A stretch of DNA of 64,000 bases from Clostridium frigoris (lineage in GTDB: Bacteria > Bacillota > Clostridia > Clostridiales > Clostridiaceae). The notes below the pieces were generated by a model, which was given only the letters and a program-made list of their open reading frames with translations, did not search any database and had not been told where the DNA came from. Each line of letters opens with the position of its first letter. The stretch's first letter is position 1. Positions 27,092 to 37,061 of this stretch are shown in pieces. The stretch is from the NCBI RefSeq assembly GCF_018861865.1, contig NZ_JAHLDV010000003.1, positions 1 to 64,000 of the forward strand, written 5' to 3'. Both the position numbers and the translations under genes were made by a program.

Positions 27092-28408
27092 TTATTCTTT
27101 CCTTTCTCTGAATATAAGCTTTATGCCTGTTCCACTAAACTCAAAACTATTTCTCAATTGGTTTTCCAAATATCTTTGATATGAAAAATGTAATAAATTA
27201 GCGTTATTTACAAAGAATACAAATGTTGGTGGTTTAGAGTCTACTTGAGTAACATAAAATATTTTAAGTCTCTTATTTGCTACCGTTGGAGGTTCATTCA
27301 TAAGTACAGCTTTGTTTATAACTTCATTTAATATACCTGTACCAATTCTCTTTGAATAATTATCATAACATTCTTTTATTGATGATAATACCTTATGTAC
27401 TCTTTGACCTGTTTTGGCAGATATAAATAAATATGGTGCATATGCCATAAAGTTTAAGCCCGCTTGAATTCTCTGTTTAAACTCAAGCATAGTTTTAGTA
27501 TCTTTTTCTATCAAATCCCATTTATTTACTATAACTAAAATTGCTTTTTTCATTTCATGAGCATAGCCTATAATCTTCTCATCTTGATCACTTAATTCTT
27601 CAGTAGCAGTTATCATAAGTATAACAACATCAGCTCTCTCAACAGCAGCGAGTGACCTAATAACACTATATCTTTCAATACCCTCTTCTACTTTACTTTT
27701 TCTTCTTATTCCTGCAGTATCTATAAGAACAAACTTTCCTTCTTCAGTTTCTAATTTACTATCGATAGCATCTCTTGTAGTACCTGCTATATCAGTTACT
27801 ATATTTCTTTCTTCTCCAAGCATTCTATTTATGAGTGATGATTTACCAACATTTGGTTTACCTACCACTGCAACTTGAATATACTCTGCATCTTCTGTAT
27901 TTGAATAAACACTATCAAAATGTACAACTACATCATCTAACATATCTCCAAGTCCTAAACCTTGAGTTGCTGAAATAGCTACTGGTGTTCCTATTCCCAA
28001 ATTATAAAATTCAAAAGCATTTGCTTCTAATTCTAAATGATCTATTTTATTTACTACAAGTACTATTGGCTTTTTACTTTTTCTTAACATTTGTGCAACT
28101 TCATAATCCGAACCTGTAAGTCCTTGTTTACCATCTACTATAAAAATTATAACATCTGCAGTTTCTATAGCTATTTGTGCCTGTCTTCTCATTTGAGCTA
28201 AAATGATATCTTGACTTTCAACTTCTATACCACCTGTATCAATTATTGTAAAATTGTGTCTTAACCAATCTGCATCAGCATACACTCGGTCTCTTGTTAC
28301 CCCTGGTGTATCTTCAACTATTGATATTCTCTTACCTGCTAATTTATTAAATAATGTAGATTTACCTACATTGGGTCTTCCTACTATTGCTACTATTGGT
28401 TTTGCCAT
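27092..28408 (-). CDS. der: Ribosome biogenesis GTPase Der (EngA)
   Basis: Der is an essential double-GTPase needed for 50S ribosome maturation. Two G-domains are visible: [14 protein letters not shown] with DTPG and NKID near the N-terminus, and [15 protein letters not shown] with DTAGI and NKWD from about residue 180. A C-terminal KH-like domain contains [20 protein letters not shown], diagnostic for Der. Its ATG overlaps the stop of the DUF512 gene (TAATG), and gpsA follows after 1 base, giving a tight three-gene operon. Confidence 0.97.
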   Translation of the reverse strand: MAKPIVAIVGRPNVGKSTLFNKLAGKRISIVEDTPGVTRDRVYADADWLRHNFTIIDTGGIEVESQDIILAQMRRQAQIAIETADVIIFIVDGKQGLTGSDYEVAQMLRKSKKPIVLVVNKIDHLELEANAFEFYNLGIGTPVAISATQGLGLGDMLDDVVVHFDSVYSNTEDAEYIQVAVVGKPNVGKSSLINRMLGEERNIVTDIAGTTRDAIDSKLETEEGKFVLIDTAGIRRKSKVEEGIERYSVIRSLAAVERADVVILMITATEELSDQDEKIIGYAHEMKKAILVIVNKWDLIEKDTKTMLEFKQRIQAGLNFMAYAPYLFISAKTGQRVHKVLSSIKECYDNYSKRIGTGILNEVINKAVLMNEPPTVANKRLKIFYVTQVDSKPPTFVFFVNNANLLHFSYQRYLENQLRNSFEFSGTGIKLIFRERKE

Positions 28409-29745
28409 TACTTTGCCTCCCGACTATTTTGGTTTATTATATTTATTAAATCTTCTCCTGAATAATCACATATTAAAACTTTTGTACTTAAGCTTTTTTC
28501 TAAATCGCTCACTGTAATATTATCCAAGAAAATTTGTTGTTCATTACTTCCTAGTTCATATCCGCTTTTGAACATATTACTAGGAAGTATTAAATATTCA
28601 CCGAGTTTTTCACCTGTCAGTTGCTGGATTATGTCATTTCCTGTTAAAAGACCTGCTACTGTAATAGTTTCGCCAAAAAAAACATTTAGTATTTGTTTTA
28701 CATCAATATTTATTTTATTATTACATGCAGTTATTTTCTCAGCTACCTTTAATATTTCTGCATAAGCTGAATAACCTGTTACAAATGTAAAACTTCCTTC
28801 ATTATTAAGATTTAGTTTTTCTATATCTTTGTCAATAACGCTTCTAAGTAGTCTTATCATACCAATTCCATCTTCAAGTTGAGAATAACCATCATAGAAC
28901 TTCTCGCAAGGAACATCAATGTTTGCTACAACATAGAATTCATCAGACAATCTAATAAAAGGTGAATCTATTTCTCTAATATACTTCTCTTGTAATTCTT
29001 TAACACTCTCTATTTCATCTGTGGCAGTCTTTTTATCATACAATGTTAAATTAAACAGTCCTTCTCTATACTTTGTTACTCCAACTGGTACAACCGCTAG
29101 ATTTTCAATGCTCGGATAAAGCATATACAAATCTTCGATAGTTTTTATAAGTTCTACACCATTGTTGATGCCAGGACATGCGACCACTTGACAATTAATT
29201 TTTATACCGCCCTGAGCCATTCTTTTTAACCTATCATACACGTTTCCTGCAAACTTGTTATTTAACATTTTCTTTCTAATCTCAACATTTGTAGTATGAA
29301 CTGAAACATTAATAGGGCTTATCTTATACCTTATAATTCTATCAATGTCCTCTTCACTCATATTGGTAAGTGTTAAAAAATTGCCTTGAAAAAATGATAA
29401 TCTTGAATCATCATCTTTGAAATATAAAGTATCTCTCATTCCGTCAGGCAATTGATCAATAAAACAGAATATACAATTATTATGACAGCTCTTTGGTTTA
29501 TCCAAAATGGCATCAACAAATTGGATTCCTAAATCTTCATCATAGTCTTTTTCAAATTCAATTTCAATAATCTCGCCATCTACTTTTTCAATTTCAATGA
29601 CAAGAAGTTCATCTGTAATTAAAAATTTGTAATCTATAATGTCTATTACCTTATTGCCATTTATACTAATTAATCTATCTCCTACTTCAAGCTCAATTTC
29701 TTCTGCAATGCTCCCTGGAAGTATCTTAGCTATTTGGTTTTTCAT
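28408..29745 (-). CDS. DUF512 radical SAM/PDZ protein
   Basis: This 445-residue protein starts with a short PDZ-like segment ([20 protein letters not shown]), followed by a radical SAM-type cluster motif [20 protein letters not shown] (C-x3-C-x2-C) and the DUF512 C-terminal domain ([20 protein letters not shown]). This architecture is conserved in Clostridia next to der; the function is unknown. AGGAGG lies before the ATG at 29745. A hairpin AACCTTTT/AAAAGGTT at 29766-29787 lies in the leader just upstream. Confidence 0.85.
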   Translation of the reverse strand: MKNQIAKILPGSIAEEIELEVGDRLISINGNKVIDIIDYKFLITDELLVIEIEKVDGEIIEIEFEKDYDEDLGIQFVDAILDKPKSCHNNCIFCFIDQLPDGMRDTLYFKDDDSRLSFFQGNFLTLTNMSEEDIDRIIRYKISPINVSVHTTNVEIRKKMLNNKFAGNVYDRLKRMAQGGIKINCQVVACPGINNGVELIKTIEDLYMLYPSIENLAVVPVGVTKYREGLFNLTLYDKKTATDEIESVKELQEKYIREIDSPFIRLSDEFYVVANIDVPCEKFYDGYSQLEDGIGMIRLLRSVIDKDIEKLNLNNEGSFTFVTGYSAYAEILKVAEKITACNNKINIDVKQILNVFFGETITVAGLLTGNDIIQQLTGEKLGEYLILPSNMFKSGYELGSNEQQIFLDNITVSDLEKSLSTKVLICDYSGEDLINIINQNSREAK

Positions 29746-30042
29746 TTTAACCTCCTGTTTTACAATAACCTTTTAAATAAAAAGGTTTTATGAGGAATTA
29801 GAATTACTATATTAAGACCAAATATGTTCTTAATATAATAAGAAATTAGTTATACAATAAATTATAGCATTCCATTAAGTTATATTACATGAATTAAATA
29901 CCTAAGTCAACGGTATTTGTCTTTAAATGAAGATAAATAGCATATTTCGCTTATTAACAGGTTTTTTCGACACTTTAAAGTAAACAATTCAAATTGTGAT
30001 ATAATTTAATACAGAATAAAAATACCTCCTAAGAAGGAGGTA
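29746..30042 (-). promoter_or_regulatory. Leader/promoter region of the DUF512-der-gpsA operon with candidate operators
   Basis: Three structures are seen: a hairpin AACCTTTT/AAAAGGTT at 29766-29787, a perfect 10-bp inverted repeat TATATTAAGA/TCTTAATATA (29808-29817, 29828-29837), and on the minus strand TGTCGAA followed by AAA at 29972-29966, which matches the Spo0A-box core TGNCGAA. Whether any is functional is unknown. The right part holds the terminator of the pst operon. Confidence 0.35.
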
Positions 30043-30044
30043 TT
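30018..30044 (-). terminator. Terminator of the pst operon
   Basis: ATACCTCCT (30022-30030) pairs with AGGAGGTAT (30035-30043), loop AAGA, followed on the minus strand by TTTTTATTC. It abuts the stop codon of the second PstS-like gene. Confidence 0.85.
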
Positions 30045-30867
30045 AAAATGCTTCTATGCAATATTTTCTTATGATTTTCTTACCATCTTCACTTTTAAAA
30101 TACTGAAAAAGATCTTTTAAACTCTCTTCTTTTTTTTCCGAATAATACATTTTTATTGGAAATCTCAAAAAATAAAGATTATTTTTTAAATTTGGTGTAG
30201 TAATTTCAATTCCACTTAATTTCAAAAACTTACTATCTTTATTATACCATTGTCCTGGTATAAAACCTATAGAATTTTTGTTTTGAGCAATAAAAGTTTT
30301 CATTCCTTCAATACTTGATACATATTGAGTGCTTTTTGTCATTTCTTCTTTCGTAGGTGTATCCTTTACTTTCAAATTAAACTCTTGCTGAACTGAATTC
30401 AATTTATCTTTAAATGCTACAGGAATTATTGACTTTGATTCACCATTTAAATTTTTCCAATCTACTATTTTACCAATATAAATTTTTTTTAATTCCTGAA
30501 TTGAAACACTATCTACTTTATTCCTAGTATTAACAATGATTCCTATACCATCATAGGCTAACATTTCAGCCTTTATTTTTTCACTGTTTGGCTGAACATA
30601 TCCTATCAACACATCAACCTTATCATTATATAGTTTATTAAATGCACTTTCTCTATCTTCCGATCTCACAGTTATTTTATTCTCATTATTCAAATTATAA
30701 TCACGTACTAAATCACTTACCATTGGGAAAACTGTATCTTCACAAATTATACTAATATTTTTTGAAATAATTGCTTTATTCCCAACATCTTTTTTACATC
30801 CTGTACTTAGCATAATTAAACTAATACAACAAAGCATATAAAAAGTTTTAATTTTTTTGTTATTCAT
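30043..30867 (-). CDS. Second PstS-like phosphate-binding lipoprotein
   Basis: This 274-residue protein has a lipoprotein signal (FYMLCCISLIMLSTGC, lipobox LSTGC) and a PstS-type periplasmic-binding fold recognisable in VSIQELKKIYIGKIVDWKNL and YVSSIEGMKTFIAQNKNSIGFI, which mirror the PstS motifs for phosphate-dependent closure. It lacks the clear ATGSTALQ-type phosphate loop of the main PstS (here IICEDTVFPMVSDL). The ATG at 30867 is chosen since GGAG lies 8 bases ahead. It is the last gene of the pst operon, 76 bases after phoU. It may modulate Pst or bind a related anion. Confidence 0.75.
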   Translation of the reverse strand: MNNKKIKTFYMLCCISLIMLSTGCKKDVGNKAIISKNISIICEDTVFPMVSDLVRDYNLNNENKITVRSEDRESAFNKLYNDKVDVLIGYVQPNSEKIKAEMLAYDGIGIIVNTRNKVDSVSIQELKKIYIGKIVDWKNLNGESKSIIPVAFKDKLNSVQQEFNLKVKDTPTKEEMTKSTQYVSSIEGMKTFIAQNKNSIGFIPGQWYNKDSKFLKLSGIEITTPNLKNNLYFLRFPIKMYYSEKKEESLKDLFQYFKSEDGKKIIRKYCIEAF

Positions 30868-30943
30868 AATCACTACTCCACTATAATATTTTAGATATAA
30901 ATATATCCATTTAATATTATAGTTTCTGTAATTTTTTTAAAAA

Positions 30944-31600
30944 TTATTCATTCAAATTAACCTTTTCACCTGTAACTAAATAAATTGTCCATTCACATAT
31001 GTTTGTTGTATGATCTGCAATTCTTTCTAGCCATTTACAAATAAATAAAAATTGAGTAGCTTGATTTACGGTTTTTTGATTTTCAAACATTATTCTTAGA
31101 AGTTCGCCAAACACTTCTTTATATATATCATCTACTTCATCATCCCGTTTGCATACAGCATAGGCCTTTTCAATGTCACCTGATACATATGCATCCAAGG
31201 AATCTCTTATCATAAGAACTACGATTTCAGCCATCCTAGGTATATCAACGAGTTGTTTTATATACTTTTCATCTTTCAATCTTACTGTGATTTTAGCAAC
31301 ATCAACAGCATAATCAGCCATTCTTTCAAGATCTGTTACTATTTTTGTTGTAGTAAAAATATTTCTTAAATCTATTGCTAAAGGTTGCTGCATAGCAATT
31401 AACCTTATTGCTTTATCTTCTATTTCTCTCTCCATAACATCAACAATATCATCATCTTCCATTATTTTTTTAGCTTTCTCAATATCTTGAGTAACTAAGG
31501 CATCGATACAGTCATGAATTTGTTTTTCTACAATGCTTCCCATTCTAATTAAATCATTATGGAGCTCTTGAAGATTTGCTTCGAATACTTTTCTTGCCAT
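30944..31600 (-). CDS. phoU: Phosphate signalling regulator PhoU
   Basis: PhoU links the Pst transporter to the PhoR kinase and represses Pho signalling when phosphate is sufficient. The 218-residue helical protein begins MARKVFEANLQELHNDLIRM and has two repeats with E/D-rich metal-binding motifs (ITKTIVTDLERMADYAVDVA; TQFLFICKWLERIADHTTNI). GAGGAAGGTG precedes the ATG. It follows pstB by 23 bases, the usual operon position. Confidence 0.95.
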   Translation of the reverse strand: MARKVFEANLQELHNDLIRMGSIVEKQIHDCIDALVTQDIEKAKKIMEDDDIVDVMEREIEDKAIRLIAMQQPLAIDLRNIFTTTKIVTDLERMADYAVDVAKITVRLKDEKYIKQLVDIPRMAEIVVLMIRDSLDAYVSGDIEKAYAVCKRDDEVDDIYKEVFGELLRIMFENQKTVNQATQFLFICKWLERIADHTTNICEWTIYLVTGEKVNLNE

Positions 31601-31623
31601 ATTATCACCTTCCTCACTTTATT

Positions 31624-32376
31624 TTAGCCGAATCTTCCTGTAATATAATCCTCTGTTCTTTTATCTTTAGGTTTATAAAATATTTCTTCCGTTTTCCCAC
31701 TTTCAACAATTTCTCCATTCAAGAAAAATGCTGTAAAGTCAGAAATTCTACCAGCTTGTTGCATATTATGTGTAACAATAATAACTGTATACTTTTTCTT
31801 AAGTACATCCATTAACTCTTCAATCTTTAAAGTTGAAATAGGATCTAATGCAGAAGTTGGCTCATCCATAAGAAGAACCTCAGGTTCTACGGCCAAAGTT
31901 CTTGCAATACATAAACGCTGCTGTTGTCCACCCGATAATCCAAGTGCACTCTTTTTAAGTCTATCTTTTACTTCGTCCCAAAGCACCGCCCCCTTAAGAC
32001 TTTTCTCTACAATTTCATCAAGCAACTTCTTATTTTTTACTCCATGAATTTTTGGACCATAAGCAATGTTTTCATATATTGACATAGGAAATGGGTTAGC
32101 CTTTTGGAATACCATACCAACTTTTTTTCTTAGACCTATAACATCATAATCTGAACCATATATATTTTCACCTTCATATAAGACTTCTCCATCTATTTTA
32201 ACAGAATCTATTAAATCATTCATTCTATTAACAGTACGGAGAAATGTTGATTTACCACACCCTGATGGTCCTATAAGTGCAGTAACTGAATTTTTCTCTA
32301 TATCAATATTTACATTCTTTAACGCTTGCGTATTTCCATAATATAGATTTAAATTCTTTGCTATAATTATTCCCAT
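31624..32376 (-). CDS. pstB: Phosphate ABC transporter ATP-binding protein
   Basis: This 250-residue ABC ATPase powers high-affinity phosphate import with PstA and PstC. It has Walker [10 protein letters not shown], a Q-loop ([20 protein letters not shown], diagnostic for PstB), signature [16 protein letters not shown], Walker [14 protein letters not shown] and the H-loop VTHNM. AAGGAGGTAAC precedes the ATG at 32376. It follows pstA by 12 bases. Confidence 0.97.
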   Translation of the reverse strand: MGIIIAKNLNLYYGNTQALKNVNIDIEKNSVTALIGPSGCGKSTFLRTVNRMNDLIDSVKIDGEVLYEGENIYGSDYDVIGLRKKVGMVFQKANPFPMSIYENIAYGPKIHGVKNKKLLDEIVEKSLKGAVLWDEVKDRLKKSALGLSGGQQQRLCIARTLAVEPEVLLMDEPTSALDPISTLKIEELMDVLKKKYTVIIVTHNMQQAGRISDFTAFFLNGEIVESGKTEEIFYKPKDKRTEDYITGRFG

Positions 32377-32388
32377 ATTGTTACCTCC

Positions 32389-33276
32389 TTATTTACTACC
32401 TGCATGAGATTCATATAATTTTTTTCCAATTATTCTTGCAGATACATTGAATATTAGTACTGCTATTATTAAAACAGCAGAGGCTCCATTAGCTATCTTA
32501 GTAGCATCAGGTACCATTCCTTCAGAATTAAGTTTCCATATATAAACAGCTAAAGTTTCAGCAGGCCTAAATAAACTATAAGCTGAATCCTTATTGTTTA
32601 CTGCAAAATTAGCAAAGTCAACAGCCGGTGCACTCATACCTGCAGTATATAGTAAAGCTGCTGCTTCTCCAAATATCCTACCGGCTGCTAGTATAACACC
32701 CGTTAAAATTTGAGGCATTGCAGAGGGTAATACGACATTTTTAACAGTCTGCCACCTAGTAGCTCCTAATCCTAAACTAGCTTCTTTAACACCTTCTGAC
32801 GCAGTTTTAATAGCATTTTCACAAACTCTAGTAAGTCCTGGTAAATTTATTATAGTTATAGCTAAAGCCCCAGCAAAAAGAGAATATCCCCATCCTGTCA
32901 TTGTAACAAAAACTAAAAGTCCAAATAAACCAACGACAATTGATGGTAATGATGCCATAGTTTCAATACACAATCTAATAACATTTAGCATCTTTCCTTT
33001 TTTTGCGTATTCAGCTAAATATATTCCAGCTCCTACGCCTAATGGAACTGTAATTATAAGAGTTACTACAAGTAAACTTAATGAATTATATAGTTGAGGC
33101 CCAATTCCTCCACCAGATTCACCAATCTTTGGTTCACCTAATAAGAACTTTAAATTTAATGATTCTCTCCCATTGTATACTATATATCCAATGAGACTTA
33201 CAAGCAAAAGAATTACTAAAGCAGAAACTATATACAAAACTATTGTTGCAATTTTATCCTTAAGTTTAGCACTCAT
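32389..33276 (-). CDS. pstA: Phosphate ABC transporter permease PstA
   Basis: A 295-residue permease with about six hydrophobic helices and the EAA-type cytoplasmic loop ASLGLGATRWQTVKNVVLPS that docks on PstB. PstA-like features include GAGIYLAEYAKK and LPSIVVGLFGLLVF. The gene overlaps the pstC stop by one base (TAATG), so translation is coupled. It forms the membrane channel of the Pst importer together with PstC. Confidence 0.96.
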   Translation of the reverse strand: MSAKLKDKIATIVLYIVSALVILLLVSLIGYIVYNGRESLNLKFLLGEPKIGESGGGIGPQLYNSLSLLVVTLIITVPLGVGAGIYLAEYAKKGKMLNVIRLCIETMASLPSIVVGLFGLLVFVTMTGWGYSLFAGALAITIINLPGLTRVCENAIKTASEGVKEASLGLGATRWQTVKNVVLPSAMPQILTGVILAAGRIFGEAAALLYTAGMSAPAVDFANFAVNNKDSAYSLFRPAETLAVYIWKLNSEGMVPDATKIANGASAVLIIAVLIFNVSARIIGKKLYESHAGSK

Positions 33277-34220
33277 TACTGCTCACCTCTTTTCCCTATT
33301 TTTCTAATAATAATTATAAATATAAATGATATTATTAGTAATAATAATGCTATTGACCATAATGCATCATTCCAAGCTGTACCATTTATTGTATTTGCCA
33401 TGTCCATAGTAAGTATACTTGTTAATGTAGTTGTTGTTCCAAATAACCCCTTAGGGAAAGTAACTGAATTTCCTATAACCATTTGCACCGCAAGTGCCTC
33501 TCCAAATGCTCTTGAGACTCCAAGTACAATACTTGTAAGTATTCCACTTTTAGCTGCAGGTATAATCACTTTAACTATAGTTTGCCACCTTGTTGCACCA
33601 AGCCCATAAGATGCTTCTATATAATCTTTTGGTATGGTTCTTATGGCATCAGATGAAATGCTTGTTATTGTTGGTAAAATCATAACACTTATAACAAGCA
33701 CTCCTGCAAGTAAGCTAAATCCTATTCCTCCAAAGAAGATTTTAATAATAGGAACTAATACACTTACACCTATCCAACCATATACAACAGATGGGATTCC
33801 AACAAATAACTCCACGGCAGGTTGAAGAATTTTGGATCCTATCTTTGGTGAAATCAGATTCATAAATACAGCCAGCGCTACCCCTACTGGTGCACTTACT
33901 AGTACCGCAAGAAAAGATACTATTGTAGAACCAAAGATAAATATTAAGGTTCCAAATTGAGGAATTGAGGATTCTCCGCTACCTTCAGGGTCCCAATTCC
34001 CAGAAAATATAAAATTAAATATTGAGTATCCATGTTTAATGAATGTACTTAAACCTTTAGTAGTTAGAAATATTATTATTGAAAAAGTAAGAATTACTAT
34101 AATCGCGCCACAAAACGTTGCAAAACCTCGTCCCAAATATTCGTTTTTAAGCTTTAATGTTACTTTTTCAAAATCGTTTTTTAGCTTTAACATTATTTTT
34201 TTAGCATCATTTTTTTTCAT
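33276..34220 (-). CDS. pstC: Phosphate ABC transporter permease PstC
   Basis: The second Pst channel subunit, 314 residues, with an N-terminal charged tail of about 30 residues before the first helix and the loop ASYGLGATRWQTIVKVIIPA contacting PstB. The segment GIPSVVYGWIGVSVLVPII is typical for PstC. GAGGTAAA lies ahead of the ATG at 34220. It follows pstS after 67 bases and overlaps pstA. Confidence 0.95.
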   Translation of the reverse strand: MKKNDAKKIMLKLKNDFEKVTLKLKNEYLGRGFATFCGAIIVILTFSIIIFLTTKGLSTFIKHGYSIFNFIFSGNWDPEGSGESSIPQFGTLIFIFGSTIVSFLAVLVSAPVGVALAVFMNLISPKIGSKILQPAVELFVGIPSVVYGWIGVSVLVPIIKIFFGGIGFSLLAGVLVISVMILPTITSISSDAIRTIPKDYIEASYGLGATRWQTIVKVIIPAAKSGILTSIVLGVSRAFGEALAVQMVIGNSVTFPKGLFGTTTTLTSILTMDMANTINGTAWNDALWSIALLLLIISFIFIIIIRKIGKRGEQ

Positions 34221-34287
34221 AATATTTTACCTCAAAAAATTATTTTAATGAAAAATAAAGGTTGGTTTTATCCAACCTTAATCAACA

Positions 34288-35181
34288 TTAATCTCTTTTA
34301 ACTTTCATATCAGTCATTGGAATATATCCTAATTTTGTTATTGATGCATTCATTTCAGAACTTGTCATAAAAGTTAAATATGCTTTTGTTACTCCAGTAG
34401 GTTCACCTTTAGTATACATATGCTCATATGACCAAATTTTATATTTATCTGTACTTATATTTGCAGCCGTTGCTTCAACACCATCAATTTTTAATATGTT
34501 TAATCCAGCTTTATTTGTTGCATCAGCAAAATATGATAATGCTAGGTAACTTATTGCTCCATCTGTTTGTTTAACTGCTTGTTTAACAGCTCCACTTGAA
34601 TCTGAAGTTAAACCAGTTGCTTCTTCTTTTTTATCCAATCCAAATTCTTTAAATGTTGCTCTACTCCCTGAGGATTTTGGTCTATTTATAATAGTAACTT
34701 TAATGTCAGCTCCGCCAACTTCTTTCCAGTTTTTTATCTTCCCTGTAAAGACATCTATTAATTGCTGTTTTGTTAATGATTCAACTTTTACTTTTGGATT
34801 TGTTACTGCAGCAAATCCTATAACACATACCTTAGTATCTGTTAATGCAGCTGCATCAATTCCTTCTTTATCTTTTGCATATATATCTGAATTGCCGATT
34901 TCTACACTACCTTCTCCTACTTGCTTAAGTCCAGTACCGCTTCCACCACCTTGAACATTTATAGTTGCATCTGTATTTTTAACTTTAAAATTTTTAGCAC
35001 CAAGCTCAGCTAAAGGTTGAAGAGCTGTTGATCCTGCTGCAGTTATTGAACCTGATATTTCAGCTGATTTAGTCGCAGTTTTAGGAGTCGTTTCGGTTTT
35101 ACTTCCACACCCAGTAAAAAATCCTGCTGTCATTGCGACTGTTAGAGCAGCAACCATCATTTTCAAATATTTTTTTTTCAT
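34288..35181 (-). CDS. pstS: Phosphate-binding lipoprotein PstS
   Basis: The extracellular receptor of the Pst importer, 297 residues. It has a lipoprotein signal with lipobox FFTGC, then SGSITAAGSTALQPLAELGA, the phosphate-binding loop, GGGSGTGLKQVGEGSVEIGN, and RPKSSGSRATFKEFGL, which supplies further phosphate ligands. The ATG at 35181 (GGGGGA ahead) is preferred over an upstream ATG inside the RBS. It heads the pstSCAB-phoU operon. Upstream lies an array of TTAAC(A/T) hexamers reading with transcription and a TATAAT at 35234-35229. Confidence 0.96.
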   Translation of the reverse strand: MKKKYLKMMVAALTVAMTAGFFTGCGSKTETTPKTATKSAEISGSITAAGSTALQPLAELGAKNFKVKNTDATINVQGGGSGTGLKQVGEGSVEIGNSDIYAKDKEGIDAAALTDTKVCVIGFAAVTNPKVKVESLTKQQLIDVFTGKIKNWKEVGGADIKVTIINRPKSSGSRATFKEFGLDKKEEATGLTSDSSGAVKQAVKQTDGAISYLALSYFADATNKAGLNILKIDGVEATAANISTDKYKIWSYEHMYTKGEPTGVTKAYLTFMTSSEMNASITKLGYIPMTDMKVKRD

Positions 35182-35228
35182 TAATATTCCCCCATTCATT
35201 TATATCGTTTTATTAACTAGTCTTTACT

Positions 35229-35298
35229 ATTATAATAATATACCCATAAAGTTAACTTTATATTATGTTAAAGTTAACTTTAGTTTAACTAATGTTAA
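35229..35298 (-). promoter_or_regulatory. pstS promoter with Pho-box array
   Basis: On the minus strand hexamers TTAACA (35298-35293), TTAAAC (35288-35283), TTAACT (35277-35272), TTAACA (35271-35266) and TTAACT (35255-35250) precede TATAAT (35234-35229). The main copies are spaced 10, 11 and 22 bases, one helical face, and no good -35 box is present where the last hexamer lies. This is the layout of PhoP-activated promoters in Bacillus, with the boxes on the coding strand. Confidence 0.75.
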
Positions 35299-35317
35299 TT
35301 AAACTTTACATTCAATA

Positions 35318-35357
35318 AAAATAAAGCTACCACTTTACACTGTGGTAGCTTTATTTT
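35318..35357 (-). terminator. Terminator after phoR
   Basis: AAAATAAAGCTACCAC pairs with GTGGTAGCTTTATTTT across an 8-base loop; it overlaps the phoR stop codon and separates phoPR from the pst operon. Confidence 0.88.
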
Positions 35358-37059
35358 ACTCTGAATATGGAATTTCTATTATAAATTTGCTTCCAACTCC
35401 CAATTGACTTTCTACATGTATTTTTCCGTTAAATTCTAGCACTATATGCTTAACGATGGCTAACCCTAGTCCTGTTCCACCTTTTGATCTAGAACGAGCC
35501 TTATCTACTCTGTAGAACCTCTCAAAAAGACGTGGAATTTGATCTTTAGCTATTCCAACTCCAGTGTCTTGTACCCACAAAATAAATCTATCAGGTTTAC
35601 TCTCAGTTCCTATAAAAACACTATTACCTGACTCAGAATAATTTATACCATTATCTACTAAATTAATTAACATTTGTTTGAATCTATCAGTATCACCTAT
35701 CAATATTTTAACATTCTGTTGATTCACTGATAACTGAATTCCTTTTAAATCTGCTGTATTTTTCATTAAATTATACACATCATCTACAATTTTATTAACA
35801 TTAATTTTTTCTCTTTTTACTTCTTCTTGTTGCTCTATATGTGAAAGCGTTAAAATATCTGTAATTAATCTAGTTAGCCTATCAGCTTCCTCATTGATTA
35901 TATTTAAAAACTTTTCTTTTGTTTCTACATCATCAACATATTTTAAGGTTTCAGCAAATCCTTTAATAGATGTTAGAGGCGTCTTAAGTTCATGAGAAAC
36001 ATTAGCAACAAATTGTGTCCTCATATTCTCTAACTTTTTCACTTCAGTAATATCTTGAACAACAGCTACAGTACCAATATGAGCATTTGCATTAATAATA
36101 TCTGCAGTTTTTATCCTAAGTTCTCTTTCTTTTGGCCAAGATATTCTTATTTCTTTATAATTATCATCACTCTTATGTAATATGTTTTCTAATTCGAAAT
36201 TTCTTATATTATCTAAAAGATTTTGTCCTATAATATCCTTAGTTATACCAAATATTTTTTTAGCATATGGATTAATTATTATAACTCTATTTTTCCTATC
36301 AACAGCAATAACTCCACTATCCATACTTTGCAAAATTGCTTCTAGTCTATTTTGCTTATCAGTAACTTCATTTAATGTAGACTCTAGTTTGTCAGCCATT
36401 TCATTAAAATTCTTAGCTAATTGTCCTATTTCACCATCTGACAATATACTAGCTCTCCTATGAAATTCCCCCTTACTAATCCTTGAAGTAATAAAAATCA
36501 AATCCGTAATAGGTCTTACTATGATATGTGATAGTTTTAAAGAAAACCAAATTGACATTATGGCTGAAAAAATTATAGCTAAAATATAAAGCTTAAAATA
36601 ATTACTACCGAGTCCACTTACAATTTTAAGTGGATTAGAACTTCTAATAATAAAACCATCGCCAAACTTAGTTGCAAAATACATCATATTCTTCTTAGTA
36701 GAAGCACTATATCTAACTATAGATCCACTTCCACTACTTCGTGCTTTTATTATTTCTTCCCTACTATTGTGATTATCCATAGTACTCGCATCTACAGATG
36801 AATCATAAATAACCCTTCCTTTTTTATTAATGTATGTAACTCTAAGTTGTGAACTCTTTAGATTCTGAGTGAAAAATTTTTTATGATCTTTTAAATTATT
36901 GCTTTGCAATAAACTAATTATCATATTATTGTTTATTTGAAGTTTATTTTTTAAATTTTCTTGATATTCATAATTAAAGATGGATACTATTAATGCAGTT
37001 ACAATTACAAATATAAAAATTACAGTACTTAATAAATATATTATTAATTTTTTTTTCAT
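35356..37059 (-). CDS. phoR: Phosphate-sensing histidine kinase PhoR
   Basis: This 567-residue kinase should sense phosphate status via Pst/PhoU and phosphorylate PhoP. It has a transmembrane helix at residues about 5-27, an extracellular domain to about 150, a second helix to about 175, a HAMP domain (LSHIIVRPITDLIFITSRIS), a PAS domain (LEAILQSMDSGVIAVDRKNR), the phosphoacceptor His356 in FVANVSHELKTPLTSIKGFA, and an HATPase domain with NLVDNGINYS, DTGVGI and GGTGLGLAI. GGAG precedes the ATG; phoP ends 2 bases upstream. Confidence 0.95.
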   Translation of the reverse strand: MKKKLIIYLLSTVIFIFVIVTALIVSIFNYEYQENLKNKLQINNNMIISLLQSNNLKDHKKFFTQNLKSSQLRVTYINKKGRVIYDSSVDASTMDNHNSREEIIKARSSGSGSIVRYSASTKKNMMYFATKFGDGFIIRSSNPLKIVSGLGSNYFKLYILAIIFSAIMSIWFSLKLSHIIVRPITDLIFITSRISKGEFHRRASILSDGEIGQLAKNFNEMADKLESTLNEVTDKQNRLEAILQSMDSGVIAVDRKNRVIIINPYAKKIFGITKDIIGQNLLDNIRNFELENILHKSDDNYKEIRISWPKERELRIKTADIINANAHIGTVAVVQDITEVKKLENMRTQFVANVSHELKTPLTSIKGFAETLKYVDDVETKEKFLNIINEEADRLTRLITDILTLSHIEQQEEVKREKINVNKIVDDVYNLMKNTADLKGIQLSVNQQNVKILIGDTDRFKQMLINLVDNGINYSESGNSVFIGTESKPDRFILWVQDTGVGIAKDQIPRLFERFYRVDKARSRSKGGTGLGLAIVKHIVLEFNGKIHVESQLGVGSKFIIEIPYSE

Positions 37060-37061
37060 TA

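Noticed and set aside
26636-27184. 182-residue plus-strand open frame
   Set aside because: It is antisense to gpsA and the end of der, has no ribosome-binding site and a composition expected from the complement of a coding strand.
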